From NCBI GenBank assembly GCA_964462035.1, contig CAYXAP010000009.1:62001-126000 (forward strand): a DNA stretch of 64,000 bases, read 5' to 3'. The notes below the pieces were generated by a model. It was not told the DNA's origin, searched no databases, and worked only from the letters and a program-made list of their open reading frames with translations. Below are positions 24,101 to 32,452 of the stretch, piece after piece. The position numbers and the translations under genes were made by a program. Origin of the DNA: UBA1660 sp964462035 (GTDB lineage Bacteria; Myxococcota_A; Polyangia; Polyangiales; Houyiibacteriaceae). How positions within the stretch are numbered: position 1 is the first letter of the stretch; each line of letters begins with the position of its first letter.

Positions 24101-24316
24101 TCAGTCGATGAGCGTCAGGCGACAGGTCTCGCCGCTGTACTGGTCCCAGTTGAGGATACCGAAGTTGCGGTCGCTGTCGCTTCCGCTGCCACCGACATAG
24201 AGGCCGTCGGTGAAGTAGCAAGACCAGTCCTGCTCGATGTGCTGCACGCCGCCGGCGCCGTTGGTGCCTTCGGTGTCACCGTTCTCATCGCGCCAGTTGC
24301 CGGTCGTGGCCCTCTG
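24101..24316 (-). pseudogene. C-terminal remnant of a secreted or surface protein gene
   Basis: In the 495-nt gap between the CpcT-like gene and the KAS III-like gene, an open frame of 71 codons ends at the TGA at 24101-24103 and is closed by a TAG at 24317-24319. It has no usable start (only one GTG, about two-thirds from the end) yet reads as genuine protein: HIEQDWSCYFTDGLYVGGSG, SDRNFGILNWDQYSGETCRL. Two Cys and many Gly/Tyr/Trp suggest an exported domain. Upstream sequence (24320-24480) is less GC-rich, with no coding continuity, and includes a small hairpin (24327-24342). A truncated gene left by a deletion or insertion is the simplest reading. Confidence 0.6.
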
Positions 24317-24485
24317 CTATCGCCGCAGCGGAAAAATCCGCTTCAGATTGCCAGAGCGACCGACGATTGTAGTGCCCACGACCGATCAGCAAAGGGCAGC
24401 CTACGAGCGATCGGTGCTCGCTTCGCCCCTTTCGAGCTCGGGTGCGGAGCGTACCTCCGGGTCCTGTGTGGCCGCACGGCCCCGC

Positions 24486-24514
24486 TTGTGTCCTCAGGAG
24501 GGCACGGCTAGGCT
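24486..24514 (+). promoter_or_regulatory. Candidate promoter of the KAS III-like operon
   Basis: TTGTGT (24486-24491) and TAGGCT (24509-24514) are 17 nt apart. Transcription would start about 24521, just before the palindrome at 24525-24544. Confidence 0.4.
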
Positions 24515-24524
24515 CCGCCGTTCA

Positions 24525-24544
24525 TCGATCGAGTTCTCGATCGA
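24525..24544. promoter_or_regulatory. Operator-like palindrome at the KAS III-like start site
   Basis: Perfect 9-bp arms tcgatcgag and ctcgatcga with a 2-nt centre lie 21 nt before the ATG at 24566 and directly after the candidate promoter. The symmetry and position fit a repressor site overlapping the transcription start. Confidence 0.45.
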
Positions 24545-24565
24545 CGCGGATTTGTTGGAGGAATC

Positions 24566-25564
24566 ATGACGCGCAGCGCCATTTTGGGCCTCGGCCACTA
24601 CGTGCCGTCGAAGGTCGTCACGAACGACGACCTGGCGAAGATGTTCGACACCAGCGACGAGTGGATTCAGCAGCGCACCGGGATCAAGGAGCGTCGCTTC
24701 ATCGAGGAGTCGGGCATCGGACCGAGCGACCTGGCCGTCCCGGCCGTGAAGATGGCCTGCGAGAACGCGGGCATCGAGGTCTCGGACGTCGACGCCATCA
24801 TCTTCGCGACCCTCTCGCCGGACTTCACCTTCCCCGGCAGCGGCTGCTTCCTCGGCGACAAGCTCGGGCTGGCCGGTGTGCCGGCGCTCGACATCCGCAA
24901 CCAGTGCAGCGGCTTCCTCTACGGCCTGCAGATCGCGGACGCCTGGGTGCGCTGCGGGATGTACGAGCGGGTGGCGCTGGTCGGCGGCGAGGTCCACTCG
25001 ACCGGCCTCGACTTCACCGACGAGGGCCGCGACGTGGCCGTGCTCTTCGGCGACGGCGCCGCCTGCGCCATCGTCGGTCCGGCCGAGAACGACGACCACG
25101 GCGTGCTCGACGTCGAGGTCCACGCCGACGGCAGCGGCGCCAAGGAGCTCTGGATCGAGGCGCCCGCCAGCGCCTACATGCCGCGCATCACCCACGAGAT
25201 GATCGACAACCGCAGCGTCTGGCCGGCGATGAACGGCAAGCAGGTCTTCCGCTGGGCGACCACCAAGATGCCCGAGGTCGCGCGCGCCGTGCTCGAGCGC
25301 AACGAGACCACCATCGCCGACATCGACCTGCTCGTCCCGCACCAGGCGAACCGCCGGATCAACGAGTTCGTGGCGCAGAAGCTCGAGCTCCCGCCGGAGA
25401 AGGTCGTCCACAACATCCAGCGCTACGGCAACACCACCGCGGCCTCGATCCCCCTCGCGCTCAGCGAGGCGATTCAGCAGGAGCGCGCCAAGAAGGGCGA
25501 CCTGATCCTGATGGCCGCGTTCGGCTCTGGGTTCACGTGGGGCGCCAGCCTCGTGCGACTCTGA
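24566..25564 (+). CDS. fabH: 3-oxoacyl-ACP synthase III (KAS III, FabH-like)
   Basis: 332 residues, full FabH length. Catalytic triad: C114 in NQCSGFLYG, H259 in VPHQANRRI, N289 in RYGNTTAASIPLAL. KAS III joins acyl-CoA to malonyl-ACP and starts fatty acid synthesis. The start is clear (GGAGGAAT before ATG). The protein differs from housekeeping FabH in some loops (LSPDFTFPGSGCFLGDKLG), and there are no plsX or fabD neighbours; it sits with a pterin dehydratase and a lipid kinase instead. It might start branched-chain or specialised lipids; the name fabH is by family. Confidence 0.88.
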   Translation: MTRSAILGLGHYVPSKVVTNDDLAKMFDTSDEWIQQRTGIKERRFIEESGIGPSDLAVPAVKMACENAGIEVSDVDAIIFATLSPDFTFPGSGCFLGDKLGLAGVPALDIRNQCSGFLYGLQIADAWVRCGMYERVALVGGEVHSTGLDFTDEGRDVAVLFGDGAACAIVGPAENDDHGVLDVEVHADGSGAKELWIEAPASAYMPRITHEMIDNRSVWPAMNGKQVFRWATTKMPEVARAVLERNETTIADIDLLVPHQANRRINEFVAQKLELPPEKVVHNIQRYGNTTAASIPLALSEAIQQERAKKGDLILMAAFGSGFTWGASLVRL

Positions 25565-25567
25565 GGT

Positions 25568-25864
25568 ATGAAGACGATCGACGACGAGACGCTGAACGCC
25601 TTTCTTAAGGGCGCCCCCGCCTGGAGCCGTGAGGGCGACAAGATCGCCCGCGACTTCAAGGCCGCCTCCGACCGTGAGGCGGCGCGGGCCATCGCTCGCA
25701 TCGCGGACCTGGCGATCGGCGCGAACCATCACCCCGAGCTGACCTGGGTGTACGACTCGCTCCACATCGAGCTCTCGACGCACGACGCCGGCGGCCTGAC
25801 CGAGAAGGACGTGCACCTCGCGGGGTGCATCGACGACGTGCTCGCGGACACCCCGCACGGATGA
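25568..25864 (+). CDS. phhB: Pterin-4a-carbinolamine dehydratase
   Basis: 98 residues, normal for this family. The active-site block is well kept: GANHHPELTWVYDSLHIELS and THDAGGLTEKDVHLA. The enzyme dehydrates 4a-hydroxytetrahydrobiopterin to regenerate the pterin cofactor of aromatic amino acid hydroxylases, and related proteins also bind transcription factors. No hydroxylase gene is nearby. It starts 3 nt after the KAS III-like stop and overlaps the next gene by 4 nt, so all three are co-transcribed. Confidence 0.88.
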   Translation: MKTIDDETLNAFLKGAPAWSREGDKIARDFKAASDREAARAIARIADLAIGANHHPELTWVYDSLHIELSTHDAGGLTEKDVHLAGCIDDVLADTPHG

Positions 25865-26901
25865 ACGACCCGACGGCCGCTCCGGGACCGACCGACCGCG
25901 TCGCGGTCGTGGTCAACGGCAACGCCAAACGAGTGACGGAAGATCTGGTCGAGATGCTCGACCAGATCGTCCAGAGCGGTGATCTCTTCGTCTCCCGCAG
26001 CCTCGACGAAGGGCAGGAGATCGCGCGGCGCATCGTCGACCGCGGCTACCCGACCGTGCTGACCGGCGGCGGTGACGGGACCTTCACGCAGATGGTCACG
26101 TGGATCACCGGGGAGGCGAAGCGGCGAGGCAAGACTCCGCCGCGCTTCGGGCTGCTCAAGCTCGGAACCGGCAACGCCCTGGCCTGGGTGCTCGGGGCCG
26201 CCGACTACAAGGGCCGCGGTGTCGTGGCGGATCTCGCGCGCGTTCGGCAGAAGGGCGGCAGCCGGGAGCTGCGCTTGCTCGACGTGGAAGGAACGCTCGC
26301 GCCCTTCGCCGGCTTCGGTGTCGATGCACAGGCGCTCGCGCACTTCAACGCGACCAAGGACGTCTTCCGGAAGCTGCCGGTGCTCAAGAACATCGGCACC
26401 GGTGGGCTCGCCTACATCGTCGCGATCGTCGGTCGAACGCTCCCACAGGTGCTGGTGCAGCCCCACGGGCGGGTGACCATCCGGAACCTCGGCGAGCCCG
26501 CAGTGCGGCTCGGTGTCGATGGACAGCCGATCGGCCCCCCCGTCGAGGCCGGTGAGATCCTCTACCGAGGACCCTATCGAGGGGTGTGGTTCTCCACGGT
26601 CGTCTACTGGGGCTTCGGCGCCCGCATCTTCCCCTTCGCGGAGGACCGTGAAGACCGTTTCAACCTGCGAATCGTAGACGTCGGGAGCCTCGACGTCGCC
26701 TTCAACATCCGCTCGATCTGGCGCGGGGACTACCGGAACGACCGGCTCCACGACTTCCTGGTCGAGCACGTGGAGATCAGCTTCGACGAGCCGATCGCCA
26801 TGGAGATCGGCGGCGACGCGTCCGGGAGCCACCGCTCGGTGGAAGTGAAGCTCGCAGACCCGATCGAAGTGGTCGACTACTACGCCCCCCCGCCGGTCTG
26901 A
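25861..26901 (+). CDS. Diacylglycerol kinase-family lipid kinase
   Basis: 346 residues. The DAGK catalytic domain is clear: VAVVVNGNAKRV at the N-terminus, GGGDGT at 69-74, FGLLKLGTGNALAWVLGA, and C-terminal strands with VEHVEISFDEPIAMEIGGD. These enzymes phosphorylate diacylglycerol, sphingosine-like lipids or related substrates at the membrane. The ATG at 25861 overlaps the dehydratase stop as ATGA; an in-frame upstream extension is inside that gene. The linkage to a KAS III-like enzyme suggests a joint lipid function. Confidence 0.85.
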   Translation: MNDPTAAPGPTDRVAVVVNGNAKRVTEDLVEMLDQIVQSGDLFVSRSLDEGQEIARRIVDRGYPTVLTGGGDGTFTQMVTWITGEAKRRGKTPPRFGLLKLGTGNALAWVLGAADYKGRGVVADLARVRQKGGSRELRLLDVEGTLAPFAGFGVDAQALAHFNATKDVFRKLPVLKNIGTGGLAYIVAIVGRTLPQVLVQPHGRVTIRNLGEPAVRLGVDGQPIGPPVEAGEILYRGPYRGVWFSTVVYWGFGARIFPFAEDREDRFNLRIVDVGSLDVAFNIRSIWRGDYRNDRLHDFLVEHVEISFDEPIAMEIGGDASGSHRSVEVKLADPIEVVDYYAPPPV

Positions 26902-26924
26902 CCGAGCGGTCGCCGTCGCCGTCG

Positions 26925-26954
26925 TTGACCCGCGAGGCACGGATTACGTACCAT
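26925..26954 (+). promoter_or_regulatory. Candidate promoter of the sensor operon
   Basis: TTGACC (26925-26930) and TACCAT (26949-26954) with 18 nt between them lie about 50 nt before the ATG at 27001. The -35 element is close to the sigma-70 consensus. Confidence 0.45.
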
Positions 26955-27000
26955 CGCCGCCTGTGAGTCTCCCCAGAGTGCATGGAGAGTTGGCGAGCCG

Positions 27001-27708
27001 ATGAACCCCAAGCAGCTGCGTGGACGCCCGCGCGCCCGTTCCCTCCTGCTCGCCACGGCGGTCTCCGCGACCACGGCCCTGGCGCTGCTGATCGCAAACG
27101 ACGCCCTGGCGGGTCCGGTACGCGGTGAGCTCAACCTCCCCGACGACCAGGTCAACGGTGAGGAAGAGGGGCCGCGGCCCTACTACTGGAACGCCTGGAA
27201 CGGCTTTCTCGAGCCGCGAAAGCGCACCATGAATCCCCAGCGCGAGCTCGCGGTCGTGCTCACCGGCTCGGGCGTCCCCGAGCCCATCGGGTGCGAGTAC
27301 CGCATCATCGGCGGTGATCTTCAGCCGCGCACCATCGTGGCGAAGGGCGGCGCCAGCCTCCGCATCGAGAACCGAGACGGCTGCACCCACGAGCTCCAAT
27401 CGGAAGGCATCGAGGGCTTCGCACCCCTCGCCACCGCCCCTGGCAACGCTCGGGCGATCAACATCCCGACCGGCGGTCCTCACGAGCTCTCGGACCGCCT
27501 CTACGGACACATCCACGGGTGGGTCGTCGGCCTCGACGACCTGGTGGCGTGCGCGACCATCGCGGACGACGGCAAGTATCAGTTCGAGTCGGTCCCCGCC
27601 GGCGAGTACACCCTCACCATCTATCGAGACGGCGAGGAAGTGACGAGCCAACCGGTCGCGGTGACCGGTGACGCTCCCCTGGCCATCGACCCCATCACCC
27701 TCGAGTGA
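27001..27708 (+). CDS. Secreted cupredoxin/carboxypeptidase-regulatory-like protein
   Basis: 235 residues with a signal peptide (about 1-38, ending NDALAG). The mature protein has a beta-sandwich pattern: PQRELAVVLTGSGVPE, RTIVAKGGASLRIENRDGCT, HELQSEGIEGFAP, HIHGWVVGLDDLVACATIAD, GKYQFESVPAGEYTLTIYRD. The last stretch matches carboxypeptidase-regulatory-like folds, and the Cys/His arrangement (CTHEL, HIHGW) is loosely like copper-binding cupredoxins. No enzymatic residues are evident. It is co-transcribed with the sensor-like membrane protein 17 nt downstream. Confidence 0.62.
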   Translation: MNPKQLRGRPRARSLLLATAVSATTALALLIANDALAGPVRGELNLPDDQVNGEEEGPRPYYWNAWNGFLEPRKRTMNPQRELAVVLTGSGVPEPIGCEYRIIGGDLQPRTIVAKGGASLRIENRDGCTHELQSEGIEGFAPLATAPGNARAINIPTGGPHELSDRLYGHIHGWVVGLDDLVACATIADDGKYQFESVPAGEYTLTIYRDGEEVTSQPVAVTGDAPLAIDPITLE

Positions 27709-27724
27709 ACGGAGAAGCGCACCC

Positions 27725-29437
27725 GTGCTGTCTCGCTTTTGGTATTTCTTGATCGCGGCGCTGGCTGGCGCCGGCATCGCTGCGGCCTACGTGGCCCAGG
27801 AGTCGGTGGACCGTCAGCGGTCGCTCCGGGTCGACGAACAGCTCAGCCGTGACCGGGCCGAGCTCGAGCTGTGGCTTCGCTACGACGCGCGCGAGCGCCT
27901 CGACGGCATCGCGCCGATGGCGGCGCACGGTGACGTGCGAAACGCGCTTCGGCAGGCGACCACCCGGCGCGGTCGGCCCCTCGACGACGAGGTGCGCGAC
28001 CGGCTCGGCACGACCCTCGCGCGGCTGAACCAGCAGCTGCAGGAGTCGGCCGCACAGCTCCTCTTCGCCGTGGACGACGAAGGCGAGATCGTGGCGCAGC
28101 TCGGTGGCAGCACCCCGCCCGCAGGCGCGGGCCTGGCCGAGTTCCCGGTCGTGCGCCGAGCGCTCGATGGGTACACGACCGACGACTTCTGGATCTACAA
28201 CGACGCTCTGTATCGGGTGGCTGCTCGCCCGGTGATCGATCAGGGCCGCTACGTCGGCGCGATCGTGCACTGCGTCGAGGTGGACAACACGCTCGCCGAG
28301 CGCCTCTCCAGCCGCATCCCCGGCGCGAGCCTCGGCTTCTTCATGCGCGAGAGCCTCATCGCGGGCCACGCCGCCAGTGTGACCGGCGCCCCCGGCGACC
28401 AGCTGATGGAGTCCGGAACCGCCGAGGCGCTCGGCAAGATGGACGAAGACGGCAAGACCGAGCCGCTCGACCTCGGCGAGAACGCGCGCGGCATCTACTC
28501 CTTCGTGCACGGCACCGCCCGTGACTCGGACGTCGGCTATGTGATCGCCCGGCCGTTCGCGGTCATGGGATCGCCACTCCAGCTATTCCAGAAGACCGAC
28601 GACGAGGTCATGGGGAAGATCTTCTGGCCCGTCGTGGTCGGCATTCCCTTCCTGCTCGGCCTGCTCGGCATCTTCTTCCTCTGGCTCGAGCGGGACCGGC
28701 CGCTGAAGGCGTTCCGGACGGCAGTCGGGAGGCTCGGCAAGGGCGAGATTCAGCGCTTGAACGAAGGCGAGATGCGCGGTCCCTTCCGCAGGATCGGAGC
28801 CGACCTGAACGAGGGATTGGAGAAGGTCGCCGGCACGGGCATGAGCCCGGAGAAGAAGAAGGCGGCCGACCTCGACCAGATCCTCGGGCCCTCCGGAGAG
28901 AAGAAGAGCGGCGGCGGCGGTTACTTCGGCTTCGCCGACGACGGCCAGGACGACGCGCCCGACTTCTCGCCGCCCGCTCCGGCCCCCTCGCCAGTCGCCA
29001 AGGCTCCGCCCGCGGCACCTCCCGCCGCGCCGCCGGCCGCTCCGCCGAAGGCGCCGCCGGCCGCGCCCCCGATGGCGCCGCCGGCTCCCACGCCGCCGAA
29101 GGCCGCGCCGGCGCCTCCGATGCCGGATCCCGATCCCTACGGCGACGACGACGAGGAAGACGGCGCGACGATGGTCGCGCAGGTCCCGGAGGAGCTCCTC
29201 GCGGCAGCCGCCGAGCAAGACGACGAGCAGCGCCACTTCCGCGAGGTCTACGAACAGTTCGTCGAGATGAAGCGCAAGTGTGGTGAAGCCACCGCTGGGC
29301 TCACCTTCCTCAAGTTCTCCGGCACGCTTCGGAAGAACAAGGAAGCGATCGTTCAGAAGCACGGCGTCAAGGACGTCCGATTCACCGTCTACGAGAAGAA
29401 CGGCAAGGCCGCCCTCAAGGCCACCCCGGTCAAGTAG
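27725..29437 (+). CDS. Membrane sensor protein with C-terminal MXAN_5187-like domain
   Basis: 570 residues. The GTG (27725) follows GGAG by 10 nt. TM1 is about 5-25, then a periplasmic sensor region (about 30-295; LQESAAQLLFAVDDEGEIVA, DGYTTDDFWIYNDALYRVAA, YVGAIVHCVEVDNTLAERLS) resembling double-Cache folds. TM2 (about 300-325) leads to a HAMP-like helix (KAFRTAVGRLGKGEIQRLNE), a Pro/Ala-rich linker (420-470), and a C-terminal domain (HFREVYEQFVEMKRKCGEAT, AGLTFLKFSGTLRKNKEAIV) that I recognise as the type found in Myxococcus MXAN_5187 homologues. It has no kinase or methyl-accepting region; the output is unknown. Confidence 0.72.
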   Translation: MLSRFWYFLIAALAGAGIAAAYVAQESVDRQRSLRVDEQLSRDRAELELWLRYDARERLDGIAPMAAHGDVRNALRQATTRRGRPLDDEVRDRLGTTLARLNQQLQESAAQLLFAVDDEGEIVAQLGGSTPPAGAGLAEFPVVRRALDGYTTDDFWIYNDALYRVAARPVIDQGRYVGAIVHCVEVDNTLAERLSSRIPGASLGFFMRESLIAGHAASVTGAPGDQLMESGTAEALGKMDEDGKTEPLDLGENARGIYSFVHGTARDSDVGYVIARPFAVMGSPLQLFQKTDDEVMGKIFWPVVVGIPFLLGLLGIFFLWLERDRPLKAFRTAVGRLGKGEIQRLNEGEMRGPFRRIGADLNEGLEKVAGTGMSPEKKKAADLDQILGPSGEKKSGGGGYFGFADDGQDDAPDFSPPAPAPSPVAKAPPAAPPAAPPAAPPKAPPAAPPMAPPAPTPPKAAPAPPMPDPDPYGDDDEEDGATMVAQVPEELLAAAAEQDDEQRHFREVYEQFVEMKRKCGEATAGLTFLKFSGTLRKNKEAIVQKHGVKDVRFTVYEKNGKAALKATPVK

Positions 29438-29467
29438 CGGCTCCGGAACACCTTGCCCCCAAAATCG

Positions 29468-29495
29468 AAGAGCCAACCCGTGAGGGTTGGCTCTT
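29468..29495 (+). terminator. Strong hairpin terminator after the sensor gene
   Basis: A perfect 12-bp stem (aagagccaaccc / gggttggctctt) with a 4-nt loop lies 30 nt after the stop of the sensor gene. The stem is long and GC-rich; the downstream T-run is short (tctgag), but position and strength favour a terminator. It may also separate the operon from the convergent 6S RNA. Confidence 0.8.
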
Positions 29496-29525
29496 CTGAG
29501 TCCGTACCGTTTGGAACGTGGGGTT

Positions 29526-29670
29526 TTTTGGAGTCGAACCCCTACTTGTTCAGTAGGTGGGAGTCGGTTTCGTTCCGCTTAAGGCTTCCCAGTGATGATT
29601 GCTGGGCCTGCACACCACGGGCGATGAAACCCCCTGTTCGACCTGGTCAGGGATTCACTACTCCTCCTCA
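29526..29670 (-). ncRNA. ssrS: 6S RNA (regulator of RNA polymerase), minus strand
   Basis: Read on the minus strand, the segment has the 6S RNA features. The closing stem pairs GGAGUAGUGAAUCCC (5') with GGGGUUCGACUCC (3'). The conserved tract GGGAAGCCUUAAGCGGAACG (29571-29590) matches the E. coli 6S box GAGAAGCCUUAAAACUGCGACG in character. The small hairpin CUACU-GAACA-AGUAG (29542-29556) and the hairpin CCCAG-CAAUCAUCA-CUGGG (29588-29606) flank the central region. 6S RNA mimics an open promoter and sequesters the primary sigma-RNA polymerase in stationary phase. Ends are approximate. The flanking gap has no gene, and tmRNA features are absent. Confidence 0.72.
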
Positions 29671-29738
29671 CGGAACCTACAGAGGGACATGGGGATAGCT
29701 TAGCAAACGGGACCTACCCCTGCCATAGCGCGCGCCCC

Positions 29739-30286
29739 TCAGTGGCTACCGGAAGTCCACGGAACGTCGGCCACGCCGGCTCGGTGGTTGGCCACTCGGG
29801 CGAGCACGAAGAGCAGGTCGCTGAGCCGGTTCAGGTAGTGGACGATCACGACGCGCACCTCGGTCTGAGCCGAGAGAGCGACGACCCGACGCTCCGCACG
29901 ACGGGTCACCGTCCGGCCGACGTGGAGCCACGCGGCGGCGGGGCTACCACCAGGCAGGATGAAGGTCTTCAGCGGCTCGAGCTCTTCCTCGAATCGGTCG
30001 ATTGCCTCCTCGAGCACCGCCACGTCCGCCTCGTTCACGTGCGGCATCGCGGACGCCTTCGAGCCGGGCGCTTGCGCCAGCTCCGCGCCCACGTCGAAGA
30101 GCTTTGCCTGCACCGTCGACAAGAGCTCGTCCATGTCGTCGTCCAGCCCGCCGGCGCGCGCCACGCCGATCTGAGCGTTGAGCTCGTCGACGTCACCGTA
30201 GGCCTCGACCCGTGGATCGGCCTTGGAGACGCGCGCCCCACCGAAGAGGCCCGTCTCACCACCGTCACCGGTCTTCGTATAGATCT

Positions 30287-30290
<4 letters not shown>
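29739..30290 (-). CDS. Cob(I)alamin adenosyltransferase, PduO type
   Basis: 183 residues. Family motifs: KIYTKTGDGGETGLFGGARV at the N-terminus (ATP site), AYGDVDELNAQIGVA, FILPGGSPAAAWLHVGRTVT, RRAERRVV, and VIVHYLNRLSDLLFVLAR. It transfers the adenosyl group of ATP to cob(I)alamin, giving adenosylcobalamin for mutases and reductases. The ATG overlaps the fmt stop (ATGA), so it is the last gene of a def-fmt-adenosyltransferase operon. Confidence 0.93.
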
Positions 30291-31231
<941 letters not shown>

Positions 31232-31254
31232 GTTGCCTCGCTAGCGGGTGGTGG

Positions 31255-31764
31255 TCAGGCGGCGGGCTGCCGCTTCGACATCGCACGGTGGAGGAGCCGG
31301 CGGCGAAGCACGCCGAGCCGGTCGATCATCAGCTTGCCGTCGAGGTGATCGTTCTCGTGCTGGATCGCGATGGCGAGCAGACCGTCGGCTTCGAGCTCGA
31401 ACTCGGTGCCGTCCACGTCCTTGGCCTTCACCTTCACCCACTCGGCACGCTCGATCTCCTCGCGGGCGCCCGGGAACGACAGGCAGCCTTCGTCGAAGAG
31501 GCACTCTCCGCGCTTCTCGAGGATCTCCGGGTTGATGAACACGCGCAGGTCGCTCGGCTCCTCGTCGTCGGTCGCGACATCGATGATGAAGATCCGCTTC
31601 GAGACGCCGATCTGGGGGGCCGCCAGGCCCACGCCTGGCGCGGCGTACATCGTCTCCGCCATGTCCTCGACGAGCTCCTGGAGCTCCGGGCCGAAGTCCG
31701 TGACGGGCTCCCCCGGGGTCCGGAGGCGCTTGTCGGGGTAGTGGAGGATCGGGCGAATGGCCAT
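31255..31764 (-). CDS. def: Peptide deformylase
   Basis: 169 residues. All three motifs are present: GVGLAAPQIG, EGCLSFPG and QHENDHLDG (HExxH-type metal site). It removes the formyl group of nascent proteins and is the partner of fmt just downstream. The N-terminal MAIRPILHYPDKRLRTPGEP fits the family start. The 104-nt gap upstream (31765-31868) has no gene; it must hold the operon promoter. Confidence 0.95.
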   Translation of the reverse strand: MAIRPILHYPDKRLRTPGEPVTDFGPELQELVEDMAETMYAAPGVGLAAPQIGVSKRIFIIDVATDDEEPSDLRVFINPEILEKRGECLFDEGCLSFPGAREEIERAEWVKVKAKDVDGTEFELEADGLLAIAIQHENDHLDGKLMIDRLGVLRRRLLHRAMSKRQPAA

Positions 31765-31868
31765 GGACTACCTTACTTAACGCCGTAAAGCCGGCTCGAC
31801 AAGCCAGCGCCCGGTCGCTGCGGATCTCCGCGGTCGGATCTTTCGGTCGCGGTCGGTTCGTCGGGTGG

Positions 31869-32423
31869 TCAGTCGGTGGCGAAGCGGGTGACGAGCGCCT
31901 CGAGGGCGAGCTTCACGCGCTGGAGCCGGGCCCGGTCCTGGCTGTACTCCCAGATGGTCGACTCGCCCTCGTCGACGGTGAGGACGAGCCGGGTCCGGCT
32001 GTCGTCCACCCGGCCGAGCTCGTCTTCGTCGGCCTGCTGGTCCCAGGCCTCGAGCCGAACGAGGAGCTCGGCCAGCTCGCGCACCGCGTCGACGGTGACG
32101 GTCCCCTGCGTGACGAGATCGGCCTCGCCGGCCTCGCCCTCGGGCTCGCCCAGCAAAGTCTCGGGTGCGTCGAGCGCAGGGGCGAAGCCGGGCCGCCATC
32201 GGCGGCGGATCAGGGTGCCATCACGCTCGAGCTCGATGCGCTGGCCACCCATCACGGCGCTGCGCTCGTCGTACACCAGGCTCACCGGCACGGGCAGGGC
32301 CTCGGCGTCCTTCACCGACTCGAGGGTCTCCTCGACCGGGTGGGCGCAGCCGACGAGGGTGCCGAGCGCGAGAGCGCCCAGAAGGGACGGACGAACGAAG
32401 GCGCGCATGGCTTTCGATACCAT
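31869..32423 (-). CDS. Envelope lipoprotein of unknown function
   Basis: 184 residues. The ATG at 32421-32423 follows GGAGG by 5 nt; the signal peptide ends in a lipobox (GALALGTLVGC). The mature protein is mostly beta strands (PVPVSLVYDERSAVMGGQRI, DLVTQGTVTVDAVRELAELL, SRTRLVLTVDEGESTIWEYS). No family is recognised. It is transcribed towards def after a membrane protein gene that ends 29 nt upstream, so the two may share a transcript. Confidence 0.6.
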   Translation of the reverse strand: MVSKAMRAFVRPSLLGALALGTLVGCAHPVEETLESVKDAEALPVPVSLVYDERSAVMGGQRIELERDGTLIRRRWRPGFAPALDAPETLLGEPEGEAGEADLVTQGTVTVDAVRELAELLVRLEAWDQQADEDELGRVDDSRTRLVLTVDEGESTIWEYSQDRARLQRVKLALEALVTRFATD

Positions 32424-32452
32424 ACGCGCCTCCAGTGCCGAACAGGCTGGTG

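Noticed and set aside
24327..24342. Rho-independent terminator (agcgga-aaaa-tccgct)
   Set aside because: Only a 6-bp stem, no T-run and no gene ending immediately before it; kept as part of the gap description.
29526..29670. tmRNA
   Set aside because: No tag frame, no tRNA-like 3' end with CCA; the fold and boxes fit 6S RNA instead.
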